Shown here in pieces: positions 11,806-23,048 of a stretch of DNA of 64,000 nucleotides. The stretch lies in the NCBI GenBank assembly GCA_037157565.1, contig JAZHRO010000063.1, forward strand, positions 86,084,001-86,148,000, given 5' to 3'. Under the pieces are notes generated by a model that was not told the origin of the DNA, did not search any database, and was given only the letters and a program-made list of their open reading frames with translations. The position numbers and the translations under genes were made by a program. Position 1 is the first letter of the stretch. The number at the start of each line of letters is the position of its first letter. Source of the DNA: Thalassia testudinum (taxonomy: Eukaryota; Streptophyta; Magnoliopsida; Alismatales; Hydrocharitaceae).

Positions 11806-13583
11806 GGCCTCGGGAAATGGAACCTTAGATGGTTCCTCTGGAATAGGTCCAGGTTCTTGATCTAGGACAGGGGTATCCTGGATGACTATCCTGGGTTAGC
11901 ACTACCAGGCTGAAAGTGGCTTGGGTAAGGTGAATCCTGTGTTGCTTTACCACTATAGGTCGTAACTGAATTCAGTCCTGCCTGGTTCTGGTTTGGTGTA
12001 GGTAAAATAGGTGGCTACTGCTGAAATCCCGAGTACGATGTCGAAGCTTCCATCTCGTCGGGTGATGGAGCAGAAGGGGTCTGATAAACCATGTGGGCTT
12101 GGCCTTGGTTTGGGTTTATAACATGCCTCTGATTCAGCATGTTATTGGGATTAGGTAGAGGTTGCGAAGGGAGTGTACCGGTTGGCAGGAATTTGCCATC
12201 TGGGCGAGTTGCTTGCAAACCTCTGTGATCTCGTCTCTGTGCTGTTTCTGCATAGCCACATTCGTCTTTTGAATGTCAGCCAGAGTCTGAAGGATAAGAG
12301 TCATTTGATCTCCTTGAGTTGGCCCAGATTTGGGGTTGGGTCGAGGCTAAAGCGGCTGATATGGACGAGAAGCTTGTGAGCGGGGTTGATATGGTGGTCT
12401 TTGATTCAGATTGTTTCCCGCCCACATGAAATTAGGATGATTTCGTCATCCAGGGTTATAGGTATTAGAGAATGGGTCATTCTGGATGGCATTGAGGTCC
12501 TCGCAGGTCTGAGGAACCTCAAAAAAGTCAGAATATGAGGGTTCAATTTTCCCCCAACTAGAATAAGCAGGTTCGAAGTTTCCTTCAGTCCTAGAGTCAG
12601 ATGGGGCTGGATACGGGTCCATCCCCTGAGAAGATCGGTCGTAGATGTTATGCACAACTTCCCTCCCAGAGGGTGGCATGCAAACTGGTTTTGCGTAGAG
12701 GTGGCTCGCTGCAGATGTCGAGTTAGCTCATCCACCTTATTCTCAATAATAGAAACCTTGTCCAAACGACTGGCCATCAGTTCTAAGTCGACAGAAGAGG
12801 ATAGGCTCTACGTCTCATGTGCCCCCTTGGATCCGTCGATGTGCAGGCATTCGTCTGGTTGTATATGCCCATGGAGTCATTATTAATGGAGTTCTTGCAC
12901 ATATTCTCGAGAATCTCCCAAACAATGTCCTTGTGTTGACCCATGATATTTCCTCCGCAAGTTGCATTGACAAATAATCGGATATCTTCCTGAAGTCTCT
13001 GGTAAAAAGACTGGACTCGTTCCCATTTAAGAACTTTGTGATGGGGGCACTTTCGCATGAGATCCAGGAAACGATCCCATGCTTCGTGAACTGGTTCTCC
13101 AGGCTGTTGTGTGAAGTGTGTGATCTGGTGTCATAAAGCATTTGTCCGACCAACTGGGAAGAACTATTTCAAAAACTCGGATTGTAGTTCAACCCATGTG
13201 TTGATTGGATGCATTTGAGTCTGATACCAATGAGCTGCTTTGTCCATGAGAGAGAAGGAGAATATTTTCATGAGAAGAATATCTCAATTTTGGACATCTG
13301 ACTCGAAGGTTTAGGCCAGATGCTTGAGGTGTCTAATGTGCTGGAAAGGATCCTCGGAATTAAGCCCATGAAATTTCGAAATAGCATGAATCATGTTGGG
13401 CTTGAGTTCAGTATCAGGGCCTCCAACCGGGATTTGGACTTGAGGTTCGATCGCCACTGCAGCGGGATTGTAATGATCTTGCATCATAGGATGCTGCGTT
13501 GGATTAACAAAGGCTTGGAATAAATCATTAAGGTGCTGAAGTTGATTCTCGAGGTTATTCTCTTCTTCTGCGGGTTGTGCCAT
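11806..13583 (-). pseudogene. gag: gag of element B
   Basis: Starts at the ATG at 13,583 (MAQPAEEENNLENQLQ). The capsid region shows DHYNP, IPVGGPDTELKPNMIHAISKF, DPFQHI and then, after several frame breaks, HHKVLKWERVQSFYQRL and DIRLFVNATCGGNIM (about 12,940-13,060). A heptad-like segment, LDKVSIIENKVDELTRHLQ, lies near 12,710-12,770 and probably mediates oligomerisation. The C-terminal third is Pro/Gln-rich. Multiple stops and frameshifts are present, and no CCHC knuckle is visible. It aligns with C gag (51,567-53,329). Confidence 0.85.
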
Positions 13584-14671
13584 GATGATGGATGAAGGAA
13601 AATTAGGCTCAGATGAATCAAAAGTGATGTCTATGTGATGGGGTTGCTACACAAACATGGAAGTCGAGGCCTGGCCTCGACGGGAGTGAATAACTAAAGG
13701 AGGCCTCAAGGGTGGTCTTAAGGACCTCCTACCAAACATGCACCGATGGACTAGATGAGAATAGAATGTGCTGGACCCAATCAAGACACCCAAAAATTTT
13801 GGATGACTATAGAGGTTTGGGGCAGATGATACCCTTAATCCAAAGCCGTCCACCTATGAATTACCTGGGCAGCTAGAGAAGGAGAGTCCCGCGAAGACCC
13901 CTACACGGTAGAGCACCCCCATGGGTTACAGGGTTTCCCCCACTCGACCTCTCTTGTCACTGATGTTCCAGGTAGACAAAAATGGGGACTTGACCTCTTA
14001 AGTCTACTAGTTTTATTTAAGAGCAAGGGTGCTTAGGATTTCACTTAAACATTAAGATGTATTGAGTGCAAGAATGACCTAATTTAAAGATTGGTTGACC
14101 CAACAAGGTGGGTCAACTTCACCTAATTGTCCTTTGAGAAATTTAGGTCCCTCTTTTAAGATTAAAGTGAGATTAAGAGCCTGATTTTTAGGGTTTGCTC
14201 GAATAGATCAATTCAATTAAGGCTTAGGCACACACTATTTGGAAAGATCAGTTCTTGATTAAGCAAGTGTATCTCCAAAACCCTAAACTAGAATCCTTAA
14301 TTGGCTCTTATTTTGGTCTAATTTAGTTTGTCAAATGTGATATCTAGGGCTCAAACAAGAATATGATAGCCCTAGTTACCTTAAGTGGGTGCACAAATCA
14401 GGTTTTGTTATTTAAATCAAATCAGGCAACTTGATGAATTATCTAAGAATGGAAAGAAAGTAGCCCTAATTGATTTTTCTTCCTTTTAAACTTTTCAGAA
14501 TCAGGGGCTTAAGAGAGAGAGTAATCAGAATTTACCTACCCCTGGCGTGTTTGATGTGCAGCTGAACTTTCTTCAATGTATCTTCTCCCTGAAACAACAA
14601 CAGCAAAAGAGATATAGCAAGTTAGAATCTAAATCAGAAATTGCAATCAAGAGTTCTAAATTGCCCGTTGC
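13584..14671 (-). other. 5' leader of element B
   Basis: Non-coding on both strands apart from chance ORFs. The part at about 13,860-13,955 (reverse complement) matches the leader of element C at about 51,212-51,305, so it is a conserved lineage-specific leader. It differs from the A/D/E leader. Confidence 0.7.
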
Positions 14672-14689
14672 TCTCCGACAATGGCGTCA
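14672..14689 (-). other. Primer-binding site of element B
   Basis: On the minus strand this reads TGACGCCATTGTCGGAGA. It matches the complement of the 3' end of plant tRNA-Asp(GUC), TGGCGCCGTTGCCGGGGA, at 14 of 18 positions; the four differences are all G to A or C to T. It lies 3 bases from the LTR end. Confidence 0.85.
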
Positions 14690-15016
14690 AAATGTTAACA
14701 CAGTGAAATTGAGTTTTAAAATAAAGCATTATACTATAGTTGAAATCGCGTTGAAAACAAATAGATATTTTTATTACTCGAAAAGATTCCAAGGTCGAAC
14801 ACAGAGAGCAATTTGGGATTTAGAAATCAAGATCACAATTTAACTTATAAAGTATTGCAATAAGAATGCCAAGTATCAATGTGCCAAAAAGATGGGAGTA
14901 AAATAGTGGTTTAAATCACCATATACTCCTTACAACAATATCTAAGGAACTCAATGAATATGCATGAAATGAAAGCTCAAATATGTCATCTGATTTGGAA
15001 ATCAGACAACTTAAAG

Positions 15017-15320
15017 TGATTTTCTTCTTCTTCTTCTTTTCTTCTTCCTTCTTTGGTTTTTGTCTTTCTCTTCTTCTCTTTTTCGGCTACGACTTTCTCC
15101 TTTTTCTTCTCTATCTCTGCTTTGCTCCTCCTTCTTCTCTTTCTCAACTATGACTTTCTCCTTCTTCTTTTTCTTCTCTATCTTTGCTTTGCTCCTTCTT
15201 CTACTCTTCTGCTCAGGCCTTCACCTCTTCTTCTTTCTCTAACTCTTCTACCTTTAGCTCTACAACTCTCCTCTTCTTCTTTTCTTCTTCCTTCTCAGGC
15301 TCTCCTCTTCGAAATCCAGC
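15017..15320. repeat. CTT-rich low-complexity tract with duplicated unit
   Basis: Pyrimidine-rich on the plus strand. A unit with the core GACTTTCTCC...TTCTCTATC...GCTTTGCTCC occurs at about 15,087 and again at about 15,150, an imperfect tandem duplication inside the B LTR. Confidence 0.75.
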
Positions 15321-15610
15321 TAAGTGTCAGGGCCAAGCTTCTTAGGGCAAAACCCTCCCCCTACCCACGCAACTCTCCTTCTCTATTTCTCTCTTAGGAT
15401 CCACTCTCCCAGAGCCACAGGTAATCTAGTTATTGGATCAGGCGTGTACTCGAGTCTAGGCTCACCGGCGTGCGGTGGTGAACAAGGAGTGCAGGTTGGG
15501 TTATCAAGTCGAACCAAGTCCGCAAGTACGTGTCACGGACAAGGCTGGGTGAGCAGGTGAGAGGGACCTCACCCCGTGAACTGAGGCGAACAACTACTAA
15601 CACAAATGCA

Positions 15611-15652
15611 ATTTATGCGGGCGCACTGCTTCAGCACTTTCCGATGTGGGAC
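15611..15652 (-). promoter_or_regulatory. USE/TATA pair (snRNA-type promoter signature) in B LTR
   Basis: On the minus strand GTCCCACATCG (15,642-15,652) matches the plant upstream sequence element consensus RTCCCACATCG of U-snRNA genes. A TATA-like CATAAAT (15,611-15,617) follows after exactly 24 bases. The same pair with the same spacing occurs in both LTRs of element C. In plant snRNA genes this short spacing marks RNA polymerase III promoters, while polymerase II ones are about 10 bases longer. Activity is not shown. Confidence 0.5.
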
Positions 15653-16540
15653 TATCCCACTTCCTTCTTCGTGTGCGAACGGCTGCAGAGGATGCAACCA
15701 ATTGAAGGTGAAGAGGAGGTAGACTCCTCCAATTAGCAGCCTGGGTCGCTTCCTGGGTTGATTCCGCGCTACCTGGACACAACACCTGTAGCTGTAGGTC
15801 GCTAGAACACCCTTCAAGCTCCTTCGAAGTAGCTACAGCAATGGCATGGACCTATATCCTGAAAATCACAAAGAAGGTCTCTCGACCACGTTAAAATGCT
15901 TAGAGAGGTTCACCGAACCACGGTGAGTGCAACGGTGAGGGTTATGTGGCGTGTGGTGGTCCATGAGTGCATGGTGAGGTTGGACTGTGTGCATGAGAGT
16001 GGGTGTGTTCGGGGGGGTGACTTGGGTGGATAAGGGATCGAATGGAAAGAGGGCAAATGTGCAAAAAGATGTGGTGATGGTCGTGGGCTTGTCGGAGAGG
16101 GATTTGGTGGTCTGTGGAGGTGAGATGATCTCACCGGAGGGGATGGCCAGAGATGAAGACGATGAAGTCGCAGAGAAGCGTCGGTGGTCAATTTTGGAAA
16201 ATAGAGGAGAAGAAAGTAGGGGAGATAAGGAGCTTAGCTAGGAGGTAGGTGGATGAAGTGGGGTAGAGATGGCGTCGGATGTGGTGTTGCCGACATCGGA
16301 GATGAAGGCGGTTCTAGTGATGGAGAAACGGCGAGGACGAATGGGATTGGGCGTCTGCTGGTGCGGCAAGACGTGGAGAGGAATAGGAAGGATAAATCCG
16401 TCGCTGGTATGGCAGATAGATGACAAGGAGAGGCAGAAAAGGTCGCCGGACGTCAAGGAACCTTTGGCCGTGAAAAAGAGAGGAATTTGAGAGGGATCTC
16501 GGCCGATTTTGAGCGTGAAGAATTCAGGGAGGTCTGGTGG

Positions 16541-16552
16541 CCCTTTTATAAG
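16541..16552 (-). promoter_or_regulatory. TATA box of B LTR
   Basis: Minus strand TTATAAAAGGGC, at the position expected for the U3/R promoter and followed by a C-rich stretch, as in the other LTRs here. Confidence 0.6.
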
Positions 16553-17496
16553 GATCTAGAGGCAAGGAAAGCTTGGAAAACAAGCTTTCCAAGCTTGGAA
16601 TCCTTCACCGGATTTGGGAGTTCCTTTGATACCCAATTCTCTCATGCGTTCGTATGAGAGATTGGGAAAGATTTGGAGCACATGGACAGGTTCAGATTGA
16701 ATATAATTTCTCAATGAATCTCCCTTCCAATTTTGGAAGAGATTCACCAACCAATCAGGGAGAACTCCCCAGTCAAAGATCACCGAAGTAGGTTCCCATC
16801 GCGATAATGGCGAAGGGACCTAATTGTGAAGATAACTAAGAAATTAGGGGGCTAAATGCAAGGATTTTTGAAAGTTGGAGGTATAAATGAATCAGACAGG
16901 ACCATTTTGCAAACTAGGTCAAGATAAATTCATCTTGGGTCTAAATTTTGGTATAAACCTAATTTAGACCTAAGGAATAAAATGATGAAGTTGGATTTTG
17001 GTTTTGACATGTTTGATTGGATAATTTATGCAAAAACCCAAATTAGGGTAAATATTTGTCTGAGACTCCATTTTGGGTCAAGATGGTTCTGATGGTCAAA
17101 TTGAAGGTATTAAACCCTAAAGAATATTTTTCTATGATTTTTAGAGGGTTTAGGTAAATTTTATCCTGACCAAAACCTCGATTAATTAATTGGGTCTATT
17201 TTTAGGATTTTAAAAGTCATTTAATTCTCAAAACATATGCAAATCCTTTTCTGTTTGATCTAACCCACTTGTTATCCTAGTAAGACCATTTGACCTTTGT
17301 TCAACCCTTGAGAAAACCCGTGGTTATGCTGCATTCATGATAAGCTGGTAAAATTACAGTTTTAACCTTAGTTTCTTATTTTTCTCTCAGAATGGTTATA
17401 CAGTAAGTTATGATTCTCTGGCGATTATGTAGGAGCATTTATTGACTCAATTGGGTCAAAATGAGCTAGTTATGGCTCATGGTGGTGTTCCAATCA

Positions 17497-17501
17497 CATA
17501 C
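17497..17501. repeat. Right target duplication of element B (CATAC)
   Basis: The five bases after the LTR terminus. The left copy would be outside the window, so this is positional inference only. Confidence 0.35.
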
Positions 17502-18120
17502 TTGTGCAGTGAAGTTTGGCTTATTTCTTTTTTTTGCGTTTCTTTTCTCCTTTTCTATTTCTTTTTCTTTTCTTTTTGGATATTTTTTCTTTTTCTTTTC
17601 TTTCTTTAAGTAGGCTTCCCTGATCTAAGATTTACCTAAAGGCAACAAGAAGAGAATGGTTATGTGACTGGGCTCTGGACAATCGACCAATGGACAGTTA
17701 CCCACAATAACTTGCCAGCCATACCACCCTAGAAGGTTCATTAGCTACCCAATTTCTGTAAAAGCTGCCAAAAAGTGAGTCAATGCAAATAGTGTGTGCA
17801 GATGCTTAGACTTAAAATTCTCTCAAATCAGAAGGTGGGTTGATAAGTCGTGTACTTATCACCCCAACTTATTAACCAATTAAAATTTAAATTTAAAATA
17901 GCGAGGACTCGAGAAACAAGTCCACATTTCAGTAGACACCTGGGCTGATTAAGCCCGAAGACCTGAAGGGGCTAAGTGTTCAGGTCATATCGTATCATTC
18001 CTATGGTTGACAAATTTCTAGAGCCCAAGTTATCTATTCTTAATTTAATTTCTTTTTCAAAAATAAAGAGAAAATAAAAAGAATCTATGGAGATAACAAG
18101 ATGATTCAGATAATGATATC
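17502..18120 (-). other. 3' non-coding tail of element E
   Basis: Contains a T/C-rich stretch (17,520-17,610; GAAAA-rich on the minus strand), comparable to the A-rich stretch after the first purine tract of elements A and D. No gene is seen. Confidence 0.6.
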
Positions 18121-18124
18121 CACC

Positions 18125-18145
18125 CCCATGCCTATCTAATGTAAT
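18125..18145 (-). other. Polypurine-tract-like site of element E
   Basis: The minus strand reads TTAGATAGGCATGGGGGTGG, preceded by GAGGACATT, matching D at 63,895-63,929 and the post-pol sites of A and C. Confidence 0.6.
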
Positions 18146-18483
18146 GTCCTCATTGTGTTAAAAAGATAAAACAAAGTGGTGTATAGAAGAAAGCACTTGA
18201 ATTTCATGTTTAACTAGTCAGCTCCAAGATGAAAAATAAATTGTATACGTGCTCAATTTAGTGCCTTTAGCTAGGCATACTATACAAAGAAGAAGAAATA
18301 AAGAATTCACAGGTGCAGGTCAGAATCAGGATAAAAAGATCTAGCTTTAGACCTGCCAGGAGATAATGTCTACAGATGTAGACCAAATTATGGTGCAGAC
18401 CCATACCCCCATGGTCGAGTATATCTAAGGTTCTAGATAAAAATTATCCAAAATCGAAGATCAGCATGCAAGCGGGGTCGGGC

Positions 18484-19964
18484 CTACGATTTGTGAGGAT
18501 GCAACCCAAGTCCAAAAAGTCGAATAACAAAGAAATCAAGCTCAAAAGGATAATTAATGAATTTATGATTAGGTTGGACATCCTCTTAGTCAAAAATGTC
18601 ATAAGGGTCCTAGTAGAAGGTTGGTAGTTTCAAACAAATAGGCACCCTTAGACTCAATCTTCTGCTTCCTCCAGAATTGGCTTCCCAAATCTTCATTTCC
18701 CAACTCATATCTTCCACAATCAGGACTTCAGATTCCGGGACATCTTGCATGATAATCACCCCATTTAAAATTTCCAAGTCCAAGATTGATGGCTGAATAA
18801 AAATTGGCTTGGGTCTAGTGATCTCAAAATCAAAATCATCAATATACTCAATGAGGTGTGATTGAGGAATGAGGCTTTGAATAGAATCATTAATAATAGG
18901 ACCTGAATCCGCCATACGAGCCCTAACAGGATCAAATTCCTCAATTTTAGGGCCATTAAATGATTCATTGAATTCCTCAGGCCCAATCATCTCACTGAAA
19001 TAATGTGCTGTAAACTCAAGTGAGACTTCGCATAATGATTCTTCACCTTCAAAATCAAAAAATTCTAAATCCGCATTAATGTATGTCTCAAAATTATCAA
19101 TCACTTTTTGTTCTATGGAGACATATGTTTCCTTGTACCCCGGCTCAGGGATCTCAGGTAAAGAAATCAAGCACCCTTATTTGATCACTCTAGAACAACC
19201 TAGTCAACCCTAGTCTCGTAAAACGTGTCCCCCCTATAGGTGCCTGAGAGGTTTTGACATCGGCTCTCCTGTCAAGGGTTCATCCTGGGAATCCACCCAA
19301 GATTGGACCAGAGTAATCACAAATCTCATCCTCAATTTCAATAACTTCCTAAGTAAAAACTCACCTGGGTCCTTATCCTTAATATCTTGAAGCCAATCCA
19401 ACAAATACTTGTTAAGATCATCAATCATTTCAATCAAAGGCTCCAATTTTTTAGTGCAAGGTGTTGGCTGAGCTTCTAAAGATTTTATGATATTCCTTAA
19501 GTTAGCCAACACCTTATCTTGGACCTGGTTAACCTGAACCAAAAGGTTTGGTTCAGGGTTGGGTGGGTTTGGGTTCAGTCCAGGAAAGTCAATGAAATGA
19601 GGTTCTTGATACCCTCCCTGATAATAGGTCATTTTAGGATGTTCATAAAGAGGTGATGACCCATATGGAGTGTAATCTAGGGAAGGGTAAGGATCAGTGT
19701 ATCCTTCTTGATTGTAAATCGTATTAGGTAGTCCATATAAGGATGGTGATCTATAATCGATGTAGCTCGAAGAAGGATAAGAATAAAGATCATGGTGTCT
19801 AGGGTTAGACCCTGAACACAGAGGTTCGGAACTATATCCCCAATCAGGATTATCCCAACTAGAAGATGGATAGAATAAGTCTGGTTGGAATAATAATCAT
19901 TTTGGGAATAAGTAGTGGTAGGAGGGTAGGAGTGGAAGTACGACTAAGATGTGGAAGGATCCAT
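18484..19964 (-). pseudogene. Unusual ORF of element E (homolog of D ORF), degenerate
   Basis: I do not recognise this protein family. Read from the ATG at 19,964, the N-terminus is rich in Tyr, Ser and Pro, followed by MTYYQGGY (19,632). A helical segment, QVNQVQDKVLANLRNIIKSLE, leads into CTKKLEPLIEMIDDLNKYLLDWL. After frame breaks comes an acidic segment (FETYINADLEFFDFEGEESL) and a C-terminal block with EMKIWEANSGG and LRVPICLKLPTFY. The longest open pieces are 19,234-19,632 and 18,610-19,170. Homology to D continues past the stop at 18,610 (FYQDPCDIFD in D) to about 18,484. A stop occurs at codon 7. No gag, protease or RT motif is seen. It could be a highly diverged gag or a captured protein. 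Confidence 0.65.
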
Positions 19965-21107
19965 GACAGAATAAGAGGAAGAAAGGTGCCCTATAATACA
20001 AACAATCAAACCTATCCTTAAGTGGACTAGCCTAAAGACCTACAGATTCCTAGAACCTGTCTTGAGATGAAACGATTTGATCTACTTCTTTCCAATCAAT
20101 CCAACCAGTTAGAGGGAGGGGCTGGGGAGAAGGTTCTTCCCTTGGCTTTCGCCTCAGGTTCCTTGGATACCCTCCAATCGCGATCGTTTGATTCTGCTCC
20201 CCTAGCTATACATCAAATTAAATGGTAGAAACAGACTAATCGAAAATAATCTCAATCTAGGCTCCGAAGAGAGAGTCCAATCCTTAAGGCCAACATCTAT
20301 TCTATTTTAATTAGGGTTAGGTTTGAATGTGCTTTGAAATGTGATGGGCCCTTTATTTGGGTTGTGCCCTTAATGATTGATTGATATGTGTGTGCATGCA
20401 CAACCAGTGGTTTTCAAGCATGATTATTTTTGGATGTGGTGAATTTTAGGGTTTAAATCTTGCTTAATAGCATTCAGGCTTCAACTTTAGGTATATTCAA
20501 TCAGTTGGCACACCAAGTTTTAAAAGCACAGGTGAAGATGTCTTCTGTTAAAACTTAATAGAATGTGAAGTGCCTGGTTATTCCTAAAAGTTGAACCCAT
20601 TTGGAAGCTACTTGATGAGTTATTTTTAGTTGAAGTGGTGCGGCCCTAACAACTCAAACAATTGGTTTGATGCACCACTTAATTAGGCACACAAGTGATT
20701 ACTTAATTTGATTTCTACTCAATTATGTGTTGATGAGTATACCAGTCCCAAAAATTGGGTTACCAGTTAGTATGAAGAACCAGAAGAGGTTTTGTACCTT
20801 TATGAGATTTTTTTAAAAATTTTTCTTTTATATGCTAAGGGTGAGGTGGGTGGAGGTGACAAACAAACAATTAAAACTAACCATAGGGTTTATGAAAGCT
20901 CCTAGGTTAATTAGGGTTTGTGTTATTAGCTGGTGGAATGAAATCCAGTGGGTGGGGAGGTGGGATTACTTACAGACCCTTCAACAACACTTTACTCCAA
21001 TCTATTGCTTTTGCTCGCCTCGTGAGAATACCTGCAATCACAATAAGAAAGGAGAGAAATGAGGTAAATGATAAGTCGAAAAACACGAAAAATTAAAGAG
21101 CGTCGCC
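19965..21107 (-). other. 5' leader of element E with conserved block
   Basis: The block at 20,085-20,205 matches D (61,800-61,925) and A (512-630). The flanking part (about 20,400-20,760) also matches D directly after its C insertion (61,256-61,450), including GAGTAGAAATC, which helps show that D resumes there. No gene is seen. Confidence 0.75.
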
Positions 21108-21163
21108 TCCCCAGCAACGACTCCAAAATGTTAAATGGATAATCCCCAACAACGGCCCCAAAA
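21108..21163 (-). repeat. Tandem duplicated primer-binding site of element E
   Basis: Minus strand: ACATTTTGGGGCCGTTGTTGGGGA (ending about 21,142) and, 35 bases farther on, AACATTTTGGAGTCGTTGCTGGGGAGG (21,108-21,135). Both resemble the tRNA-Asp primer-binding site TGGCGCCGTTGCCGGGGA and both carry the preceding AACATTT. The first one abuts the LTR end. Confidence 0.75.
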
Positions 21164-22135
21164 TGTTGTTTCAGAAATTCTATGCAAAAAGGTTTAGTTT
21201 TGAAAACCCGGCATTGTAGCACGATTTGCGAAGAAAAACCATCAACAGATAAATTTTACCAAAACTCAAAAGGAATTTCTGGTCGAACACAGGGAGGCGG
21301 ATGTTTGATCAAAAATCGTGTTTGATTTAGCTGGTCGAATTAAATCTAAACTAGTTATCTACTTAAAAAGTAATTAATAGAAGAGAGAGAGAGAATAATA
21401 AAAATAAAGACAAAATATAGATAGAATAAACATGGATTTCATAAGCACAAAGTAATGTTCATTATAACTAATCACTACACTAGAAAGCTGGAAATATTAC
21501 AAGTAGAAAGCGGTAAATCTACTTTGGAAAATAGTAAAGAGAAGGGGGTGAGAAATTATCCTCCTCGACGGCTACTTGGAGGATGAGCCGCATTGACGAA
21601 GTGCCTAGAAGAACGTGGTGAGATGCGGGATGAGGGAGAACAAAGATAGATGATGAAGAATAGGGCAGGGCAACGTCGCAGCTGGATCCACTTCCTGAAC
21701 AGCGGTGAGAAGACAACAGCGGGATGCTCCACAAAGGAGGTGAGAAGATGGAAAATTATTTTTGTAACTCTAATGGAGCATCCTGGGTTTGGGACCAGCT
21801 CGTAAAGCTTTTCAGGGGGTGAGAGAAGAGAGGAATGGATGAAGAATTCAAGTGGTAGGGGACTCCTTTTATAGTTGTAGGGATTGAGGGCAATTTGGTC
21901 ATTTTATGCCTTAAACATTAATTCAGGGTCTTTAGTGATAGATTTAAGCGTCACTAAAGACCCCAAACGTGGGCTTAGTGCGCATGCACCCGCCGCCTTC
22001 TTGCCTTCTGCATTCTTCAATGCGTGCCCATGATCTCGCGATCTCAGCCATCCAATCACGAGATCGAACAGCTTAAACGCACTACGCCTCATCGCGCACC
22101 TGCATCAAATCACACGTGCATGGTGCGTTTGCAAT
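21164..22135 (-). mobile_element. 5' LTR of element E (shortened)
   Basis: It ends (minus strand) ...TGAAACAACA beside the primer-binding site. It contains a TATA box CTATAAAAGG at 21,865-21,874 and, upstream of it, GGTCTTTAGTGAC (about 21,930-21,960), as in the D LTR at 46,683. Compared with the 1,526-bp D LTR, about 0.6-0.75 kb of distal U3 is missing. The right border is approximate. Confidence 0.65.
21865..21874 (-). promoter_or_regulatory. TATA box of E LTR
   Basis: Minus strand CTATAAAAGG, followed by a C-rich 5' untranslated stretch, as in the D LTR. Confidence 0.6.
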
Positions 22136-22349
22136 GTGGATTAGGCGGGGGGGTTTGATGTTGTTGTTGTGGCATCTCAGCATTAGGCAGATCCATACTG
22201 GGCAAGTTAGGGATGGGTAAGTCAAAGATGGAGGGGTTTGTTTATGGGTTTTGGGTGGAAGAGTCATAGGTGGGATTAGAAGCGGGGTTAGAGGGATTTT
22301 GTGGTTGAGAGGTGGAAGTGGTAGTGGACCTATTTTGCATGTTTTCCAT
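22136..22349 (-). pseudogene. gag: gag N-terminal fragment, element G
   Basis: The start codon at 22,349 (MENMQNRSTTTSTSQPQNPSN) matches the gag start of element F at 26,985 (MENNSKNSTSTSQPATNPS). The frame continues through a Pro/Asn-rich stretch and is cut at the E LTR, so E probably inserted into G. The capsid domain is missing. Confidence 0.6.
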
Positions 22350-22930
22350 TTTTGATGAAAGCAAGGAAGAGGATCTTTTTGTGCAGGGAGAAAAATCAAG
22401 TGGTCCCTCCAAGTGTGGAGTTTGGGACCGCCACCTGTGCATATAATGGAAGAAACAGGGAGGAGAGGAGGGAGAGATGAGAAGTGTGCAATCAAGCAAC
22501 AAAATTCTAAGCCTAACCTTAAGGTTGACTCCTTAAAACTTAAGACTTGGGAACTAGGAAAAGTAAGCACTAATTCAACCCCCTTCCCAAAATCAACCTG
22601 GATAGACTAGAGAGGTGGCTTGGGCCCAAGCATGTCCTGGGAAAATCACCAGGGGCTTGTGTAAACCCGCACCCGTCGTTTAACTTCCCTCCTAGTTTGA
22701 CACCACGTTTAATTAAGGGGATTGGGACAATTAAAGTTAACTTAAATTTCAGATATCAAGCTTAAGATGAAATGAAGTCCTTAGTGGTCAAATGACTACC
22801 AATTTTAATTTAGGCTTAGGAACTTAAGTGCACAAGGAAAGTGATGGGCGTTAATTGGGGCAATGCCTGATTATTTCTTTTTTTTGTGCGCATTGGGTGG
22901 GAAGTGATGCCCAAGCCAAATCAAAAGGGT
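22350..22930 (-). other. 5' leader remnant of element G
   Basis: Homologous to the leader of element F (26,986-27,520), including TCACCAGGGGCTTGTGTAAA and the core GTTAAACGACGG (minus strand). From about 22,930 to 23,048 I recognise nothing. Confidence 0.6.
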
Positions 22931-23048
22931 TTACAAACAAGGACTTTTGTTGTTGAAATGATGTAAACACATTTATGTCACATAAATTATCTATTTATGT
23001 GTGTTCTTAGGCGTATAATTACATCATACATTATAATATTGCATAAAA

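Larger units (their letters stand above)
10996..17496 (-). mobile_element. Element B: Athila-type retrotransposon, minus strand, pol half missing
   Basis: Read on the minus strand from the 5' LTR at 17,496: LTR, primer-binding site, leader, gag, protease. It stops abruptly at 10,996 in the spacer between protease and reverse transcriptase, exactly at the LTR end of A. It is close to element C in every part (LTR, leader, gag, protease), so B and C are one lineage. The missing reverse transcriptase/integrase half is expected left of the window, beyond element A. Confidence 0.85.
14693..17496 (-). mobile_element. 5' LTR of element B (2,804 bp)
   Basis: The minus-strand sequence starts TGATTGGAACACC at 17,496 and ends GTTAACA at 14,693, next to the primer-binding site. 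Its start matches the LTR start of element C. A TATA box (TTATAAAAGGG, minus strand) is at 16,541-16,552. A CTT-rich tract at about 15,017-15,320 includes two approximately 60-bp imperfect repeats (15,087 and 15,148). The ORFs here (15,053-16,783) are low-complexity or LTR shadows. Confidence 0.85.
17502..22135 (-). mobile_element. Element E: non-autonomous Athila-like element with a single unusual ORF
   Basis: Minus strand: 5' LTR (about 22,135 to 21,164), duplicated primer-binding site, leader, one degenerate ORF (19,964 to about 18,484), purine tract, and a tail cut off by element B. No reverse transcriptase, RNase H, integrase or protease motif lies between the primer-binding site and the tail. 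The ORF, the leader block and the PPT region are homologous to element D. The missing 3' LTR is expected left of the window. Confidence 0.75.

Noticed and set aside
15053..15397. A hydrophobic 114-residue ORF, apparently a membrane protein
   Set aside because: Produced by the CTT-rich tract of the B LTR (Phe/Leu/Ser repeats), not conserved in the C LTR.
18395..18415. CATGGGGGTATGGGTCT (minus) as the polypurine tract of E
   Set aside because: It lies upstream of the better GGCATGGGGGTGG tract and is part of a longer conserved stretch after the ORF in D and E.
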